64,000 nt of DNA from Bradyrhizobium zhengyangense (GTDB taxonomy: Bacteria; Pseudomonadota; Alphaproteobacteria; Rhizobiales; Xanthobacteraceae). Below, in pieces: positions 50,554 to 58,775 of the stretch (its first letter is position 1; the number at the start of each line of letters is the position of its first letter). Under the pieces are notes generated by a model. That model was not told the DNA's origin. It did no database searches and saw only the letters and a program-made list of their open reading frames with translations. The translations under genes were made by a program, and so were the position numbers. The stretch covers positions 248,001-312,000 of the forward strand of contig NZ_JAKLUA010000002.1 in assembly GCF_022012435.1 (NCBI RefSeq). Reading direction: 5' to 3'.

Positions 50554-50943
50554 TTATCCTCCAAGACTGTCTGCAAGGAGGAAGCCGCAGCTCACCGCCG
50601 CAAGGCACAGTCCGACTGAGAACACGACGTTGCCGAGCGCGTGCACCGGCTCGCCGTTGCGCGCCAAGGTCAGCGTTTGCAGGCTGAACGAGGACACCGT
50701 GGTGTAGCAGCCGAGGAAGCCTGTTACCGCGAACAGCCACGGATTGGGCGTCGCGAACATCGAGCCGGGATGGGTCGCCAACGCGCCAAGAATGCCGATC
50801 AGGAAGGCGCCGGTGACATTGATGGTCATGGTGCCCCAGGGAAAGGTCTCGCCCAGCCGCCGCGCGATGGCGCCGGAGACAAAATAGCGCGCGCAGCCGC
50901 CCAGCACGCTGCCGACCACGATAGCGATCGCTCCGCTCAGCAC
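50554..50943 (-). CDS. crcB: CrcB/Fluc fluoride channel subunit (second paralogue)
   Basis: 129 residues from GTG at 50943 (GGGGGG upstream); an ATG at 50988 would overlap the MFS gene by 26 bases. Four helices with GSVLGGCARYFVSGAIARRL, GTMTINVTGAFLIGILGALA (pore Asn), and VTGFLGCYTTVSSFSLQTLT, where the track reads T-V-S-S-F-S. The two paralogues differ in this track, which fits obligate heterodimers with fixed opposite topology. Six bases separate it from the other subunit gene. Confidence 0.92.
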   Translation of the reverse strand: MLSGAIAIVVGSVLGGCARYFVSGAIARRLGETFPWGTMTINVTGAFLIGILGALATHPGSMFATPNPWLFAVTGFLGCYTTVSSFSLQTLTLARNGEPVHALGNVVFSVGLCLAAVSCGFLLADSLGG

Positions 50944-50962
50944 GATGAACAGCCCCCCGTCA

Positions 50963-52171
50963 TCACTTGTTCTCCATGGCCAGGCCATTGCCGATGGTCA
51001 ACAGTCCCACCAGCGCGGCCAATGCGAAGCCGAGCCCGGCAAGGAACGTGCCGACCGGACCATAGGCATCCCAAAGCGCGCCGGCGATCACGCTCGCGGC
51101 CAGCATCGCAAGGCCGGTGAACAGGTTGAAATAGCCGAAGGCGGTGCCGCGTAGCGCCGAAGGTGCAGTATCGGCGACGAGCGCCGAGAGCAAGCCTTGC
51201 GTCAATCCCATATGCAGGCCCCACAGCACGACGCCGAGCGCCAGGCCGGCGAGATCGGGCAGCAGCGCCAGCGTAACGTCCGCGCCAGCGAGGAGGAGGA
51301 GGCCAAGCGCGAGCAGGGCGGTCCGGTTGATCCGGTCCGACAGCACGCCGGCCGGATAGGCGGAGAGAGCGTAGGTGATGTTCATCAGCACCAGCACCGC
51401 CGGCACCCACATGGCATTGAGCCCGATGTTCTGCGCCCGCAGGATCAGGAAGGCCTCGCTGAAACGTGCCAACGTGAACACGACGCCGATCGCAACGACG
51501 CGCCAATAGACCGGCCCGAGCTGCCGCATCGCGGCCGCGTTGAGCGGGTTCTTCGTGGGCTCGCGGCTCGCATCCGGCTCCGGCTCGTTCACTGCGAACG
51601 TGATCAGTCCGAACGACAGGAATGCCGGCAGCACCGCCACCCAGAACACGATGACAAAATGATCTGATGTCCACCACATCAGGCCGATTGCGGCGAGTGG
51701 CCCGACGAAGGCGCCGATCGTATCGAGCGACTGCCGCAAGCCGAAGCTCGCGCCGCGCAGGCCCATCGGCGAGATATCGGCGATCAATGCATCGCGCGGT
51801 GCGCCGCGAATTCCCTTGCCGACGCGATCGATGAAGCGCGCTGCCACCAGCCAGCCCACGCTGGGGGCAAGCGGGAACAACGGTTTTGTCAGCGCGGCCA
51901 GCCCGTAGCCCAGGGCCGCGAGCAGCTTGCGGCGGCCGAGCCAGTCGGACAGGGCGCCGGAGAAGATCTTCGTGATCGCAGCGGTGGCCTCCGCGATGCC
52001 CTCGATGAACCCGACGGTGAGGGTCGAGGCGCCGAGCATGGTGACGAGATAGACCGGCAGCAGCGCATGAATCATCTCGGAGGAGATGTCCATCAGCATC
52101 GAGACGAAGCCGAGCACCCAGATCCCCCTGGGCAGCTTGGCGTGCGCAGCGTTCGGTGTGGTCGTCGCCAT
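50963..52171 (-). CDS. MFS transporter heading the fluoride-riboswitch operon
   Basis: 402 residues from ATG at 52169-52171. Twelve predicted helices. MFS motif A in helix 2-3 loop: GALSDWLGRRKLLAALGYGL, and RVGKGIRGAPRDALIADISP resembling the MFS group that includes fosmidomycin-type and related exporters. The stop is 20 bases from the crcB start. The frame stays open upstream to 52264, but that part includes the terminator hairpin and is not coding. As the first gene behind a fluoride aptamer it is probably linked to fluoride stress; which substrate it moves is not known. Confidence 0.86.
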   Translation of the reverse strand: MATTTPNAAHAKLPRGIWVLGFVSMLMDISSEMIHALLPVYLVTMLGASTLTVGFIEGIAEATAAITKIFSGALSDWLGRRKLLAALGYGLAALTKPLFPLAPSVGWLVAARFIDRVGKGIRGAPRDALIADISPMGLRGASFGLRQSLDTIGAFVGPLAAIGLMWWTSDHFVIVFWVAVLPAFLSFGLITFAVNEPEPDASREPTKNPLNAAAMRQLGPVYWRVVAIGVVFTLARFSEAFLILRAQNIGLNAMWVPAVLVLMNITYALSAYPAGVLSDRINRTALLALGLLLLAGADVTLALLPDLAGLALGVVLWGLHMGLTQGLLSALVADTAPSALRGTAFGYFNLFTGLAMLAASVIAGALWDAYGPVGTFLAGLGFALAALVGLLTIGNGLAMENK

Positions 52172-52196
52172 GTCGTGGACGGTCTCCTTGGCCTTC

Positions 52197-52226
52197 GTTT
52201 CAGGCAACAAAGTTTCAGGCAACAAA
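52197..52226. repeat. 15-bp tandem duplication in the leader
   Basis: GTTTCAGGCAACAAA at 52197-52211 is repeated exactly at 52212-52226, between the riboswitch terminator and the MFS start. It may be a slippage product that lengthens the leader. Confidence 0.7.
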
Positions 52227-52247
52227 AAACCCGCCAGCGGCGGGTTT
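52224..52247 (-). terminator. Riboswitch expression platform: intrinsic terminator
   Basis: Minus strand: AAACCCGCC (52247-52239), GCT loop, GGCGGGTTT (52235-52227), with the T tract extending to six. It lies between the fluoride aptamer and the MFS gene, so low fluoride would end transcription here. Confidence 0.9.
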
Positions 52248-52290
52248 GTCCATGCTCCCGCCAAAGGCAGAGGCCGATTGCCTCACCTTG

Positions 52291-52355
52291 GGCAGGAGTC
52301 ATCAGCCCATTACAGTTACGCGACCGCCGGGCGGTTGTCGGGGGACTCCATCCCC
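52291..52355 (-). ncRNA. Fluoride riboswitch (crcB RNA) aptamer
   Basis: Minus-strand RNA opens GGGGAUGGAGUCCCCC (52355-52340): a P1 stem GGGG/CCCC with an AUGGAGUC loop. AACCGCC CG GGCGGU follows as P2, and the 3' part is GGGCUGAUGACUCCUGCC (52308-52291). The loop GGAGU pairs with ACUCC to form the pseudoknot that encloses Mg2+ and fluoride in the known structure. All conserved blocks of the crcB motif are present, in order, ahead of two crcB genes and followed by a terminator. Confidence 0.95.
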
Positions 52356-52367
52356 ATCTGTTCGCTC

Positions 52368-52395
52368 AGCCTAGCATGGAAATCAGGGGGAACAA
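52368..52395 (-). promoter_or_regulatory. Candidate sigma70-type promoter of the fluoride operon
   Basis: Minus strand: TTGTTC (52395-52390), 16 bases, TAGGCT (52373-52368). The implied +1 near 52361 is about six bases before the aptamer, as expected for a riboswitch leader. Confidence 0.45.
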
Positions 52396-52567
52396 GTGGG
52401 CGCCCGGTCACGCGGCGCGATCGCGTGGCGGCGCAAGCGTGGCGACATGGCGGCGGTTTCGCGCTGGCGTGTGAAAATCCTAACCTGAATGTGAAGCACA
52501 AGCGATCTTCGCGCTTTGCGGTAAGGCGTTTGCATGTCACCATCGCGTCATACGACGGGAGACTGCG

Positions 52568-53428
52568 ATGCGCTTGCTGTTCTCGATCGGGGCTGTGCTG
52601 GTGGCCGGCGTGCTTGCCGGGGGGGACGTCGCGGGCATCGCGGCACCAGGGCCGAAGTTCGAATCGCCAAAGCAGCGGCAGGCGGCCGATGGCGATGCGC
52701 AGTCTGTCGATATCGAGTTGATCCTCGCGGTCGACGTCTCCTACTCCATGGACATGGATGAGCTCGCGATCCAGCGCGAGGGCTATGCCCAGGCGATCCA
52801 GTCCAAGGAGTTCTTGCAGGCGCTGAAGGCCGGCCCCAACGGCAGGATCGCGGTGACCTATTTCGAATGGGCCGCATCCAGCGACCAGAAGATCATCATT
52901 CCCTGGCGCCTCATCGACGGACCGGAGACGGCGGATGCAGTCTCGGCCGAGATCTTGAAGACGCCGATCCGGCGCGCCTCACGCACCTCGATCTCGGGTG
53001 CGATCGGATTTGCGATGCCGTTGTTCGACGAGGATCCTTATCACGGGCTTCGCCGCGTCATCGACATTTCGGGCGATGGCCCCAACAACAATGGAGGCCC
53101 CGTCACGGTGGCGCGCGATCTCGCGCTCGAGAAGGGGATCGTCATCAACGGCCTGCCGATCATGGTGAAGGAGCCGTCCTATTCGACCATGGATATCGAC
53201 AATCTCGACTACTACTACGAGGATTGCGTGATCGGCGGGCCCGGCTCCTTTGTGATTGCGATCAAGGATCGCGAGAAGTTCAAGGAAGCGATCCGCACCA
53301 AGCTTCTGATGGAGGTGGCCGGCCGCACGCCCGAGCGTCCGGTGGTGCGCGTTGCGGACAAGGACAAGGAGCCGCGCGTGAGCTGCATGATCGGCGAGAA
53401 GATCTGGTCGGATCGCTGGGGCCGCTGA
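52568..53428 (+). CDS. DUF1194 protein with von Willebrand A-type domain, exported
   Basis: 286 residues. Signal-like N-terminus (residues 1-25, MRLLFSIGAVLVAGVLAGGD). VWA domain: DIELILAVDVSYSMDMDELA holds the MIDAS DxSxS, RRASRTSISGAIGFAMPLFD the Thr/Ser, VIDISGDGPNNNGGP the Asp, then GIVINGLPIMVKEPS. A YYYEDCVIGGPGSFVIAIKD block ends the domain. VWA proteins bind protein partners via Mg2+; the DUF1194 partner is unknown. A weak hairpin terminator follows. Confidence 0.88.
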   Translation: MRLLFSIGAVLVAGVLAGGDVAGIAAPGPKFESPKQRQAADGDAQSVDIELILAVDVSYSMDMDELAIQREGYAQAIQSKEFLQALKAGPNGRIAVTYFEWAASSDQKIIIPWRLIDGPETADAVSAEILKTPIRRASRTSISGAIGFAMPLFDEDPYHGLRRVIDISGDGPNNNGGPVTVARDLALEKGIVINGLPIMVKEPSYSTMDIDNLDYYYEDCVIGGPGSFVIAIKDREKFKEAIRTKLLMEVAGRTPERPVVRVADKDKEPRVSCMIGEKIWSDRWGR

Positions 53429-53464
53429 AACGCATCTGCGATGAGACCATTTGCCCATCACACC

Positions 53465-53488
53465 AGCGGTTGAAATTAACCGCTTGTT
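53465..53488 (+). terminator. Weak hairpin terminator
   Basis: AGCGGTT (53465-53471) pairs with AACCGCT (53478-53484) around GAAATT, then TGTT. It lies 36 bases after the DUF1194 stop. Confidence 0.4.
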
Positions 53489-53599
53489 AACGACGGCATG
53501 GCCCTAATCCAAGCGTTTCTGAATGTTTCCGACTCTCCCTGGCCAGTGTTCGAAGGCCGGCGGGTTCGTCCGATTCATTCGTCGAGCAAGCCCAAGCCC

Positions 53600-54235
53600 A
53601 TGGCCATCGTCACGCAAAGCACCAGCCAGATCTCGCCCGCTAACGAGCGGCTGTATCACCAGAGCGCTCTGGTCGGCGACTGGAAGGGCAATTGGGTGGG
53701 GAACAACCAGCCCGTCGATTTCAAAGTCGTGAACATCAGGGGTAACCGGGCGCAGGTCGAGTATACTCACAACGGGCACACCGAGCGCGGCTTTGCCCAG
53801 GTCCAAGGCACGCTCATCACCTTTGGCGGAGTTACGGTCGGCACCAAGGACGGCAAGAACATGGTGCTCCTGTTCTCCTTTGGGGGCGCTGGCAAGCAGA
53901 CCGCCAACCTTCAGAAGCAAGCGCCGCCGGCCTCCGACAGCCGGCTGATGGGAAGCTGGGGCGGCTATTCCAGCGACAACGGCAAGAGCGCGAGCTTTCG
54001 CGTGCTATCCGTCGACGGCAACGAAGCGCAGGTCAGCGTCACCACCGACGGCATCACCCGCCAGGGCACCGGCATCGTCTACAAGAACGTCATCATGTTC
54101 GGCCAGGCGCAGATCGCGACGGACGACGGGCAGAACGGCAAGATCATCTACCAGGTCGGCACCAAATCCTTCATGGTGCCGGTGACGAAATATCCGCCGG
54201 CGGATTCGTCGTCTTCGGTGGACAAGACCGCGTAG
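53600..54235 (+). CDS. Hypothetical protein with an internal duplication
   Basis: 211 residues from ATG at 53600, an internal start preferred over 53498 because the earlier part reads as non-conserved and no site is clear. Two copies of one ~75-residue beta-rich unit: LVGDWKGNWVGNNQPVDFKV with IRGNRAQVEYTHNGHTERGF, and LMGSWGGYSSDNGKSASFRV with VDGNEAQVSVTTDGITRQGT; both end with a hydrophobic strand then FG/VG. No signal peptide is evident. The two beta units may form a small-ligand barrel. Function unknown. Confidence 0.65.
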   Translation: MAIVTQSTSQISPANERLYHQSALVGDWKGNWVGNNQPVDFKVVNIRGNRAQVEYTHNGHTERGFAQVQGTLITFGGVTVGTKDGKNMVLLFSFGGAGKQTANLQKQAPPASDSRLMGSWGGYSSDNGKSASFRVLSVDGNEAQVSVTTDGITRQGTGIVYKNVIMFGQAQIATDDGQNGKIIYQVGTKSFMVPVTKYPPADSSSSVDKTA

Positions 54236-54407
54236 CCGCTTGCGACTTCGATTTTGGCATGCGCGCCGTCGACATGGCCGATGCCGACGGCAATCAGGTC
54301 ACGTTCAGGATGGGCGTCTCTGGAACCGCCTCACGCCCGTCCCGGCTCAGCTGGTATTTGCCGCGTGCATCCCGTATAATTTGCGCACCATCCTGACGGT
54401 TAGCCGA

Positions 54408-54998
54408 ATGTCCAGCCTTGTTCGTTCCTGCGCTCTTGCAACTCTCTTCGCGATGTTTTGCCTTGGCGGCGCGCCTGCTCATGCCCAGGTCGCGCCTCTG
54501 CAGTATTGGATTCCCGGTGGGGGTTTCGGTTATGGCGGTAGCGCCGAGAGCTACGGCAACTTTCCAAGCTTCAACACTGGTGCCGTCAACAATGGCTACG
54601 ATTTGCGTCCCGGCTTTTTCGTCGGAAGCCAGCGCGGCAGTCTCGGTCTGAACAGTTTCACGCAGGCTGGATCTTCAGCCAATTTCAGCGCGCTCTCCTA
54701 CGACAGCACGCAGTTCGGCTACAACATGAAGACCGCGGGCGGCTCGCCCGTGACCTTCTTTGCCGGCTTCGACACACTGAAATACGGCAACGGCATCGGC
54801 AGCTCGGTTGCGCCGCTGACCTCTGCCGCCGGGCCCGGCTACGGCGGATTTGCCGGCGTCGAATTCAAGCCGACCTCCAACCTCAGCCTGTCGTTCGGGG
54901 CCGGGTTCACCCAGCGCGACTCGAGCCGCATGGACAGCGATATCAGGTCGGACATGCTGCCCGGCGAGTCGCCGGCGCTGGGCCAGCTGCGACGCTAG
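54408..54998 (+). CDS. Secreted, probably outer-membrane beta-rich protein
   Basis: 196 residues from ATG at 54408, which opens a signal peptide (MSSLVRSCALATLFAMFCLG, cleavage after AHA). The mature protein is Gly/Ser/Asn/aromatic-rich with alternating strands (FGYGGSAESYGNFPSF, GYNMKTAGGSPVTFFAGFDT, YGGFAGVEFKPTSNLSLSFG), like a small outer-membrane barrel, but no C-terminal Phe signature is seen. Its TAG overlaps the convergent gene's TAG in a shared CTAG. Confidence 0.68.
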   Translation: MSSLVRSCALATLFAMFCLGGAPAHAQVAPLQYWIPGGGFGYGGSAESYGNFPSFNTGAVNNGYDLRPGFFVGSQRGSLGLNSFTQAGSSANFSALSYDSTQFGYNMKTAGGSPVTFFAGFDTLKYGNGIGSSVAPLTSAAGPGYGGFAGVEFKPTSNLSLSFGAGFTQRDSSRMDSDIRSDMLPGESPALGQLRR

Positions 54999-56074
54999 AA
55001 TTGCATCACTTGTTCCGGGGGACGCCGCAGCGATTTTGGCAAGTCCGGACCTGCTCCGAAACGCATCACGATATCGGGGCGCCGTTCGGCGAGACCGAGC
55101 GAGGTCGCGAATTGGGGTTTCAGGGCCGCTACCTCGACCGGTTGGTTCACGAATGAATATTTGAGACCCAGCGCGGTCGCCTGCAAACCGAAACGCTGGC
55201 AGGCGCGGCCGACCGCGATCCAGTGCGCCTTGTCGCTGCGGTCGGCTGCGAGCACGACAACACCGGCAGAGCTGTCGAGTTGGTCGCGGTACTTCTTGTT
55301 TTCTCCGTCTTCGGTGAAGAAGAGCCTCAGCAGCGGCCGGGCGACCCATGCGGGCAGGGATGGATTTCCCGAGACACGCGAGAACAGCCCGTCCATTGTC
55401 GCGAGCGCATCGGCCTCGTTGAAACGCATCCAGCTCACGAGCTCGCGCATGAAGGCCCGATCGCGCATCTGTGCCGAATTGCCTTCGAGCACATAGTCGG
55501 TCACCTTCTTGATTGCGGGACGGTCGGTCATCAGCATCGCGGCGACACCAGGTTCGCGGCAGGCGTTCTCGAGCTGATGCAGGATTTCGGGCGCGGCCGG
55601 CCTGCCGTCGAAAGCCGCGCGCGTGCATTGCCTGACTGGAATCGCATCGGCCAGCGCCGCTGCTGCCGGCGAGGCTTCCTCGAGCGCGATCACGATCCGC
55701 TCGCCGTCGAAAACGGAGTTGGCGCGCCAGCCGAGCGCGGATGCGGCGAGGCAGAGATTTTCGGCGGCGCATCCAAGACTGACGAAGAGGTGATGATCGT
55801 CGGGATCGACGGCCGGACAGCGGCGCTTGAAGTCGGGCGCAATCGCGATCTCATTGCCGTGGGCGGAAAAAATCCAGGGCTGCGTGTTGTGACTGTTGGC
55901 CGCAAGCGTCGCACAACGCACGAGCTCGCGGTCCCGCGGCGCAGCTCGCAAGGGGGCGCGTGACGACCTGATGGCCTCGTCGTAGGTCATGCCGGCCGCG
56001 CCAGCAGGGAGGCCGCTGACGGCGGCCGCAGAAAGCCCGAGCGTGGCCGCGATGAACTGTCGTCGGTCAACCAC
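54995..56074 (-). CDS. Tat-exported Acg-like nitroreductase-fold protein
   Basis: 359 residues. Twin-arginine leader (MVDRRQFIAATLGLSAAAVS). Nitroreductase-like pattern in two halves: CATLAANSHNTQPWIFSAHG and VSLGCAAENLCLAASALGWR (FMN-contact type), then AGVVVLAADRSDKAHWIAVG and RACQRFGLQATALGLKYSFV, where the latter resembles the Acg/FMN-binding fold of latency-linked proteins. Substrate unknown; probably periplasmic and flavin-bound. Confidence 0.78.
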   Translation of the reverse strand: MVDRRQFIAATLGLSAAAVSGLPAGAAGMTYDEAIRSSRAPLRAAPRDRELVRCATLAANSHNTQPWIFSAHGNEIAIAPDFKRRCPAVDPDDHHLFVSLGCAAENLCLAASALGWRANSVFDGERIVIALEEASPAAAALADAIPVRQCTRAAFDGRPAAPEILHQLENACREPGVAAMLMTDRPAIKKVTDYVLEGNSAQMRDRAFMRELVSWMRFNEADALATMDGLFSRVSGNPSLPAWVARPLLRLFFTEDGENKKYRDQLDSSAGVVVLAADRSDKAHWIAVGRACQRFGLQATALGLKYSFVNQPVEVAALKPQFATSLGLAERRPDIVMRFGAGPDLPKSLRRPPEQVMQF

Positions 56075-56184
56075 AAGCGTCCGCTCCGCGTACCATTGCC
56101 CAGCAAGCTTCTAGCGCCCACGAAGCACGGGGCGATTGAGCAGAATCAAGCTTGGAGCGCGTTGACGCGATCGGGACTTCGGCC

Positions 56185-57432
56185 CTAGCGGGTAAACCGC
56201 GCGACGATCTCGACATGGGGCGTGTGGCGAAACTGATCGACCGGAATGACATTCTCGATCTTGTAGCCGCCGTCGATCAGAAGTCGCGCGTCGCGGGCAA
56301 ACGTTGCGACGTTGCACGAGACAGCGGCCACCACGGGCACCTTGCTCGCGGCGAGTTTCAGCGCCTGTGCCTGTGCGCCCTGGCGTGGCGGATCGAATAC
56401 CACGGCATCGAAATCGCGCAGCTCCGGTGGCACCAGCGGACGGCGGAACAGGTCGCGCGGCTCGCACCTGATCGGCTTCAGTCCCGGCGTGCGCGCTGCT
56501 TTCGCCAGTGCGGCGATAGCGCCGGCGTCGCTGTCATAGGCGGTGACGCGGGCCTTCTCGGCGAGCCTGAGCGCAAACGGGCCGACGCCACAGAAGAGGT
56601 CGAGAACCTCTTTCGCCTTGCCGACGCGCTCGGCAACGAGAGCGGCAAGCGTCTCTTCGCCCGCGACGGTCGCTTGCAGGAACGAGCCTGGCGGCAGCGT
56701 CACCTCGGCGCGGCCCATTTTCACCGTTGGCGGCAGGCGTTGCAGCACCAATTCGCCATGCCGCGTCAGCCGCGCAAGACGATGCTGCTCGGCAACGCGC
56801 GACAGCGCCGTGACCAGCGGCGTCGGCAGCGGGCCGGAGCCGCGCACGTCGACATCGAGGCCGTTGGCGGTAGCCGTTACCTGGATATCGAGCGGCTTCG
56901 TCACCGGCATCTTTGACGTCAGCGGCTCGGCGAGCGCCCAGGCGGCATCGAGCGCGCCTTCCAGCGCGGGATCGAGGATCGGGCAGCGGTCGATCGGGAT
57001 CACGTCATGCGAGCTCGTCGCGGAGAAACCGACCTTGAGCACGTCATGCGTGCCGAACCGGCCGTGCAGCGTGACGCGCCTTCGCCCGGCGCCATGCGCA
57101 TCGACCAGCGGCGCCACATCGCAGTCGATGCCGGCCTGCGCCAGCGTTTCGACCACGATGTTGCGTTTCCAGGCATGATACGGCTCAGTCGCCCAGTGCT
57201 GGATCGCGCAGCCACCGCAGACGCCGAAATGCGGACAAAACGGCTCGATGCGCTCGGGGCTGGCGATATCGACCGCCAGCAGCTTGCGACGATCGGGATG
57301 GTGGCCGGCGACGTGGTCGACCTCGACGGTCTCGCCGCCAAGCGTATAGGGCACATAGATCGCATCGCCGGCGTCGAGCGAAACGCCGTCGCCGCGATGG
57401 CCGACATGATCGATCGTGACGCGTTCAACCAC
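56185..57432 (-). CDS. TrmA/RlmD-family class I SAM-dependent RNA (uracil-5-)methyltransferase
   Basis: 415 residues from GTG at 57432, which overlaps the tlyA stop in GTGGTTGA; the longer frame would read through tlyA. TRAM-like N-terminus, then [15 protein letters not shown] with the four Fe-S cysteines, SAM site [34 protein letters not shown] with the catalytic neighbourhood, and [20 protein letters not shown] with the nucleophilic Cys. It methylates a uridine of 23S rRNA or tRNA. Coupled to tlyA. Confidence 0.9.
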   Translation of the reverse strand: MVERVTIDHVGHRGDGVSLDAGDAIYVPYTLGGETVEVDHVAGHHPDRRKLLAVDIASPERIEPFCPHFGVCGGCAIQHWATEPYHAWKRNIVVETLAQAGIDCDVAPLVDAHGAGRRRVTLHGRFGTHDVLKVGFSATSSHDVIPIDRCPILDPALEGALDAAWALAEPLTSKMPVTKPLDIQVTATANGLDVDVRGSGPLPTPLVTALSRVAEQHRLARLTRHGELVLQRLPPTVKMGRAEVTLPPGSFLQATVAGEETLAALVAERVGKAKEVLDLFCGVGPFALRLAEKARVTAYDSDAGAIAALAKAARTPGLKPIRCEPRDLFRRPLVPPELRDFDAVVFDPPRQGAQAQALKLAASKVPVVAAVSCNVATFARDARLLIDGGYKIENVIPVDQFRHTPHVEIVARFTR

Positions 57433-58159
57433 GGCGCGCGCCCAGGAAGAATTCGATATTGCCGTCGCCGCCTGCGATCGAGGATGGAAACACCTCGATG
57501 CCGGTGCAGCCGAGTGACTTGGCAAAGGCCTCAATGTCGTCGCAGATCTCCTGATGCACCGCGGCGTCGCGGATGATGCCCTTCTTGTTGTGCTTTCTGT
57601 CAGCCTCGAATTGCGGCTTGATCAGCGCCAGCAGGCTCATCGGCGCTGCCGCGAGCAACAGCGCGACCGGCAGCACGGTCTTCAGCGAGATGAAGCTGAC
57701 GTCGATGACGACGACATCCGGCCGCGCCGGAAGCCGCTTGCCCTCATAGGCGCGAATGTCGGTCTCCTCCATCGAGACGATTTTGGGATGACCGCGCAGC
57801 GAGGGATGCAGCTGGCTGGTGCCGACATCAATGGCGAACACCAGGCTCGCGCCGTTCGCCAGCAGCACCTCGGTGAAGCCGCCGGTCGAGGCGCCGACAT
57901 CGAGGCATACGTGATCCTCGATCTCGATCGGGTATCGCTCCAGCGCACCGGCGAGCTTGACGCCGCCGCGCGAGACATAGGGATGCGCAGGCTCGGCCTG
58001 GATCACCGCGTCCTCGGCGATCGTCTCCGACGGCTTGGCGACCTGCTTGTCGTTGGCCGTGACGAGCCCGGCCTCGATGGCCGCGCGCGCCCGCGCCCGG
58101 CTCTCGAACAGGCCGCGCTCGACCAGCAGAACATCCGCGCGCTTGCGGGCAGGGGACAT
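57425..58159 (-). CDS. tlyA: TlyA-family 2'-O-rRNA methyltransferase (hemolysin A homologue)
   Basis: 244 residues. S4 RNA-binding domain at 5-65 ([38 protein letters not shown]). FtsJ-type methyltransferase: [17 protein letters not shown] with catalytic Lys, [20 protein letters not shown] for [22 protein letters not shown] with Asp, and [13 protein letters not shown] with Lys. The family adds 2'-O-methyl groups to 16S and 23S rRNA. Its last eight bases overlap the next gene. Confidence 0.93.
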   Translation of the reverse strand: MSPARKRADVLLVERGLFESRARARAAIEAGLVTANDKQVAKPSETIAEDAVIQAEPAHPYVSRGGVKLAGALERYPIEIEDHVCLDVGASTGGFTEVLLANGASLVFAIDVGTSQLHPSLRGHPKIVSMEETDIRAYEGKRLPARPDVVVIDVSFISLKTVLPVALLLAAAPMSLLALIKPQFEADRKHNKKGIIRDAAVHQEICDDIEAFAKSLGCTGIEVFPSSIAGGDGNIEFFLGARRG

Positions 58160-58183
58160 GATCTCTCCGGGGTGACTGAAGCG

Positions 58184-58738
58184 CTATGTAGCGATCAATC
58201 GCGCGGCCGCCATCCGGACGCAAGTCTCGAACGCGGCAAGATCGTGCCAGACGTCGACAGGCTGAGCTGCCGGCGTCACCAGCGGGCAGCCATGCAGCTC
58301 CAGCGCGTGGATCATCATGAGGTTGTCGACGAGGCCAAAATCCTCGACCGTCAGCCCCTGCGCATCGACCAGCCGTCCGCCCTCGGTGGTGACGTCCATG
58401 AAGCGGCCGAGGCGGTCGGCATAGGTGGCGGGATCGTTGGAGTAGGCCAGGCAAAATTTGCGGCGGCCGGCCATGTAGCCGAGCTCGTAGACGGTGCCAG
58501 GATCCGCGCCGGCACCGCGGAACGGCGTCAGGTTCGCAATGATGGCGTCGGCGTGGTCCATCATCGCCTCATTGCCGCAAAAGATCTGCCGCGAGGCGTC
58601 TGAAACGGTGAGGTCGATGGAGTTGTCGAGAGGGTAGAGACCGGTGAGCCCGTGCGCGGTGCAGATCTCCGCCTTGCGGCGACCAATCTCGACCGCATCC
58701 GGCAGGAACACGTCGGGACCTGCCAGATAGATTTTCAT
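58184..58738 (-). CDS. Nucleoside 2-deoxyribosyltransferase family protein
   Basis: 184 residues, 24 bases upstream of tlyA. N-terminal MKIYLAGPDVFLPDAVEIGR, DASRQIFCGNEAMMDHADAI, IANLTPFRGAGADPGTVYEL with the catalytic Glu in YELGYMAGR, typical of the ribosyl-hydrolase/transferase fold. It moves or hydrolyses the deoxyribose of nucleosides or nucleotides; nucleotide-salvage or house-cleaning role inferred. Confidence 0.85.
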   Translation of the reverse strand: MKIYLAGPDVFLPDAVEIGRRKAEICTAHGLTGLYPLDNSIDLTVSDASRQIFCGNEAMMDHADAIIANLTPFRGAGADPGTVYELGYMAGRRKFCLAYSNDPATYADRLGRFMDVTTEGGRLVDAQGLTVEDFGLVDNLMMIHALELHGCPLVTPAAQPVDVWHDLAAFETCVRMAAARLIAT

Positions 58739-58775
58739 GAACGTCGCGCTGGTTCGCGGAAGGTCGAAGCTCGCC

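Noticed and set aside
52172..52264. Longer N-terminus for the MFS transporter
   Set aside because: The extra frame is formed by the riboswitch terminator hairpin and the 15-bp duplication; the ATG at 52171 is the first plausible start after the terminator.
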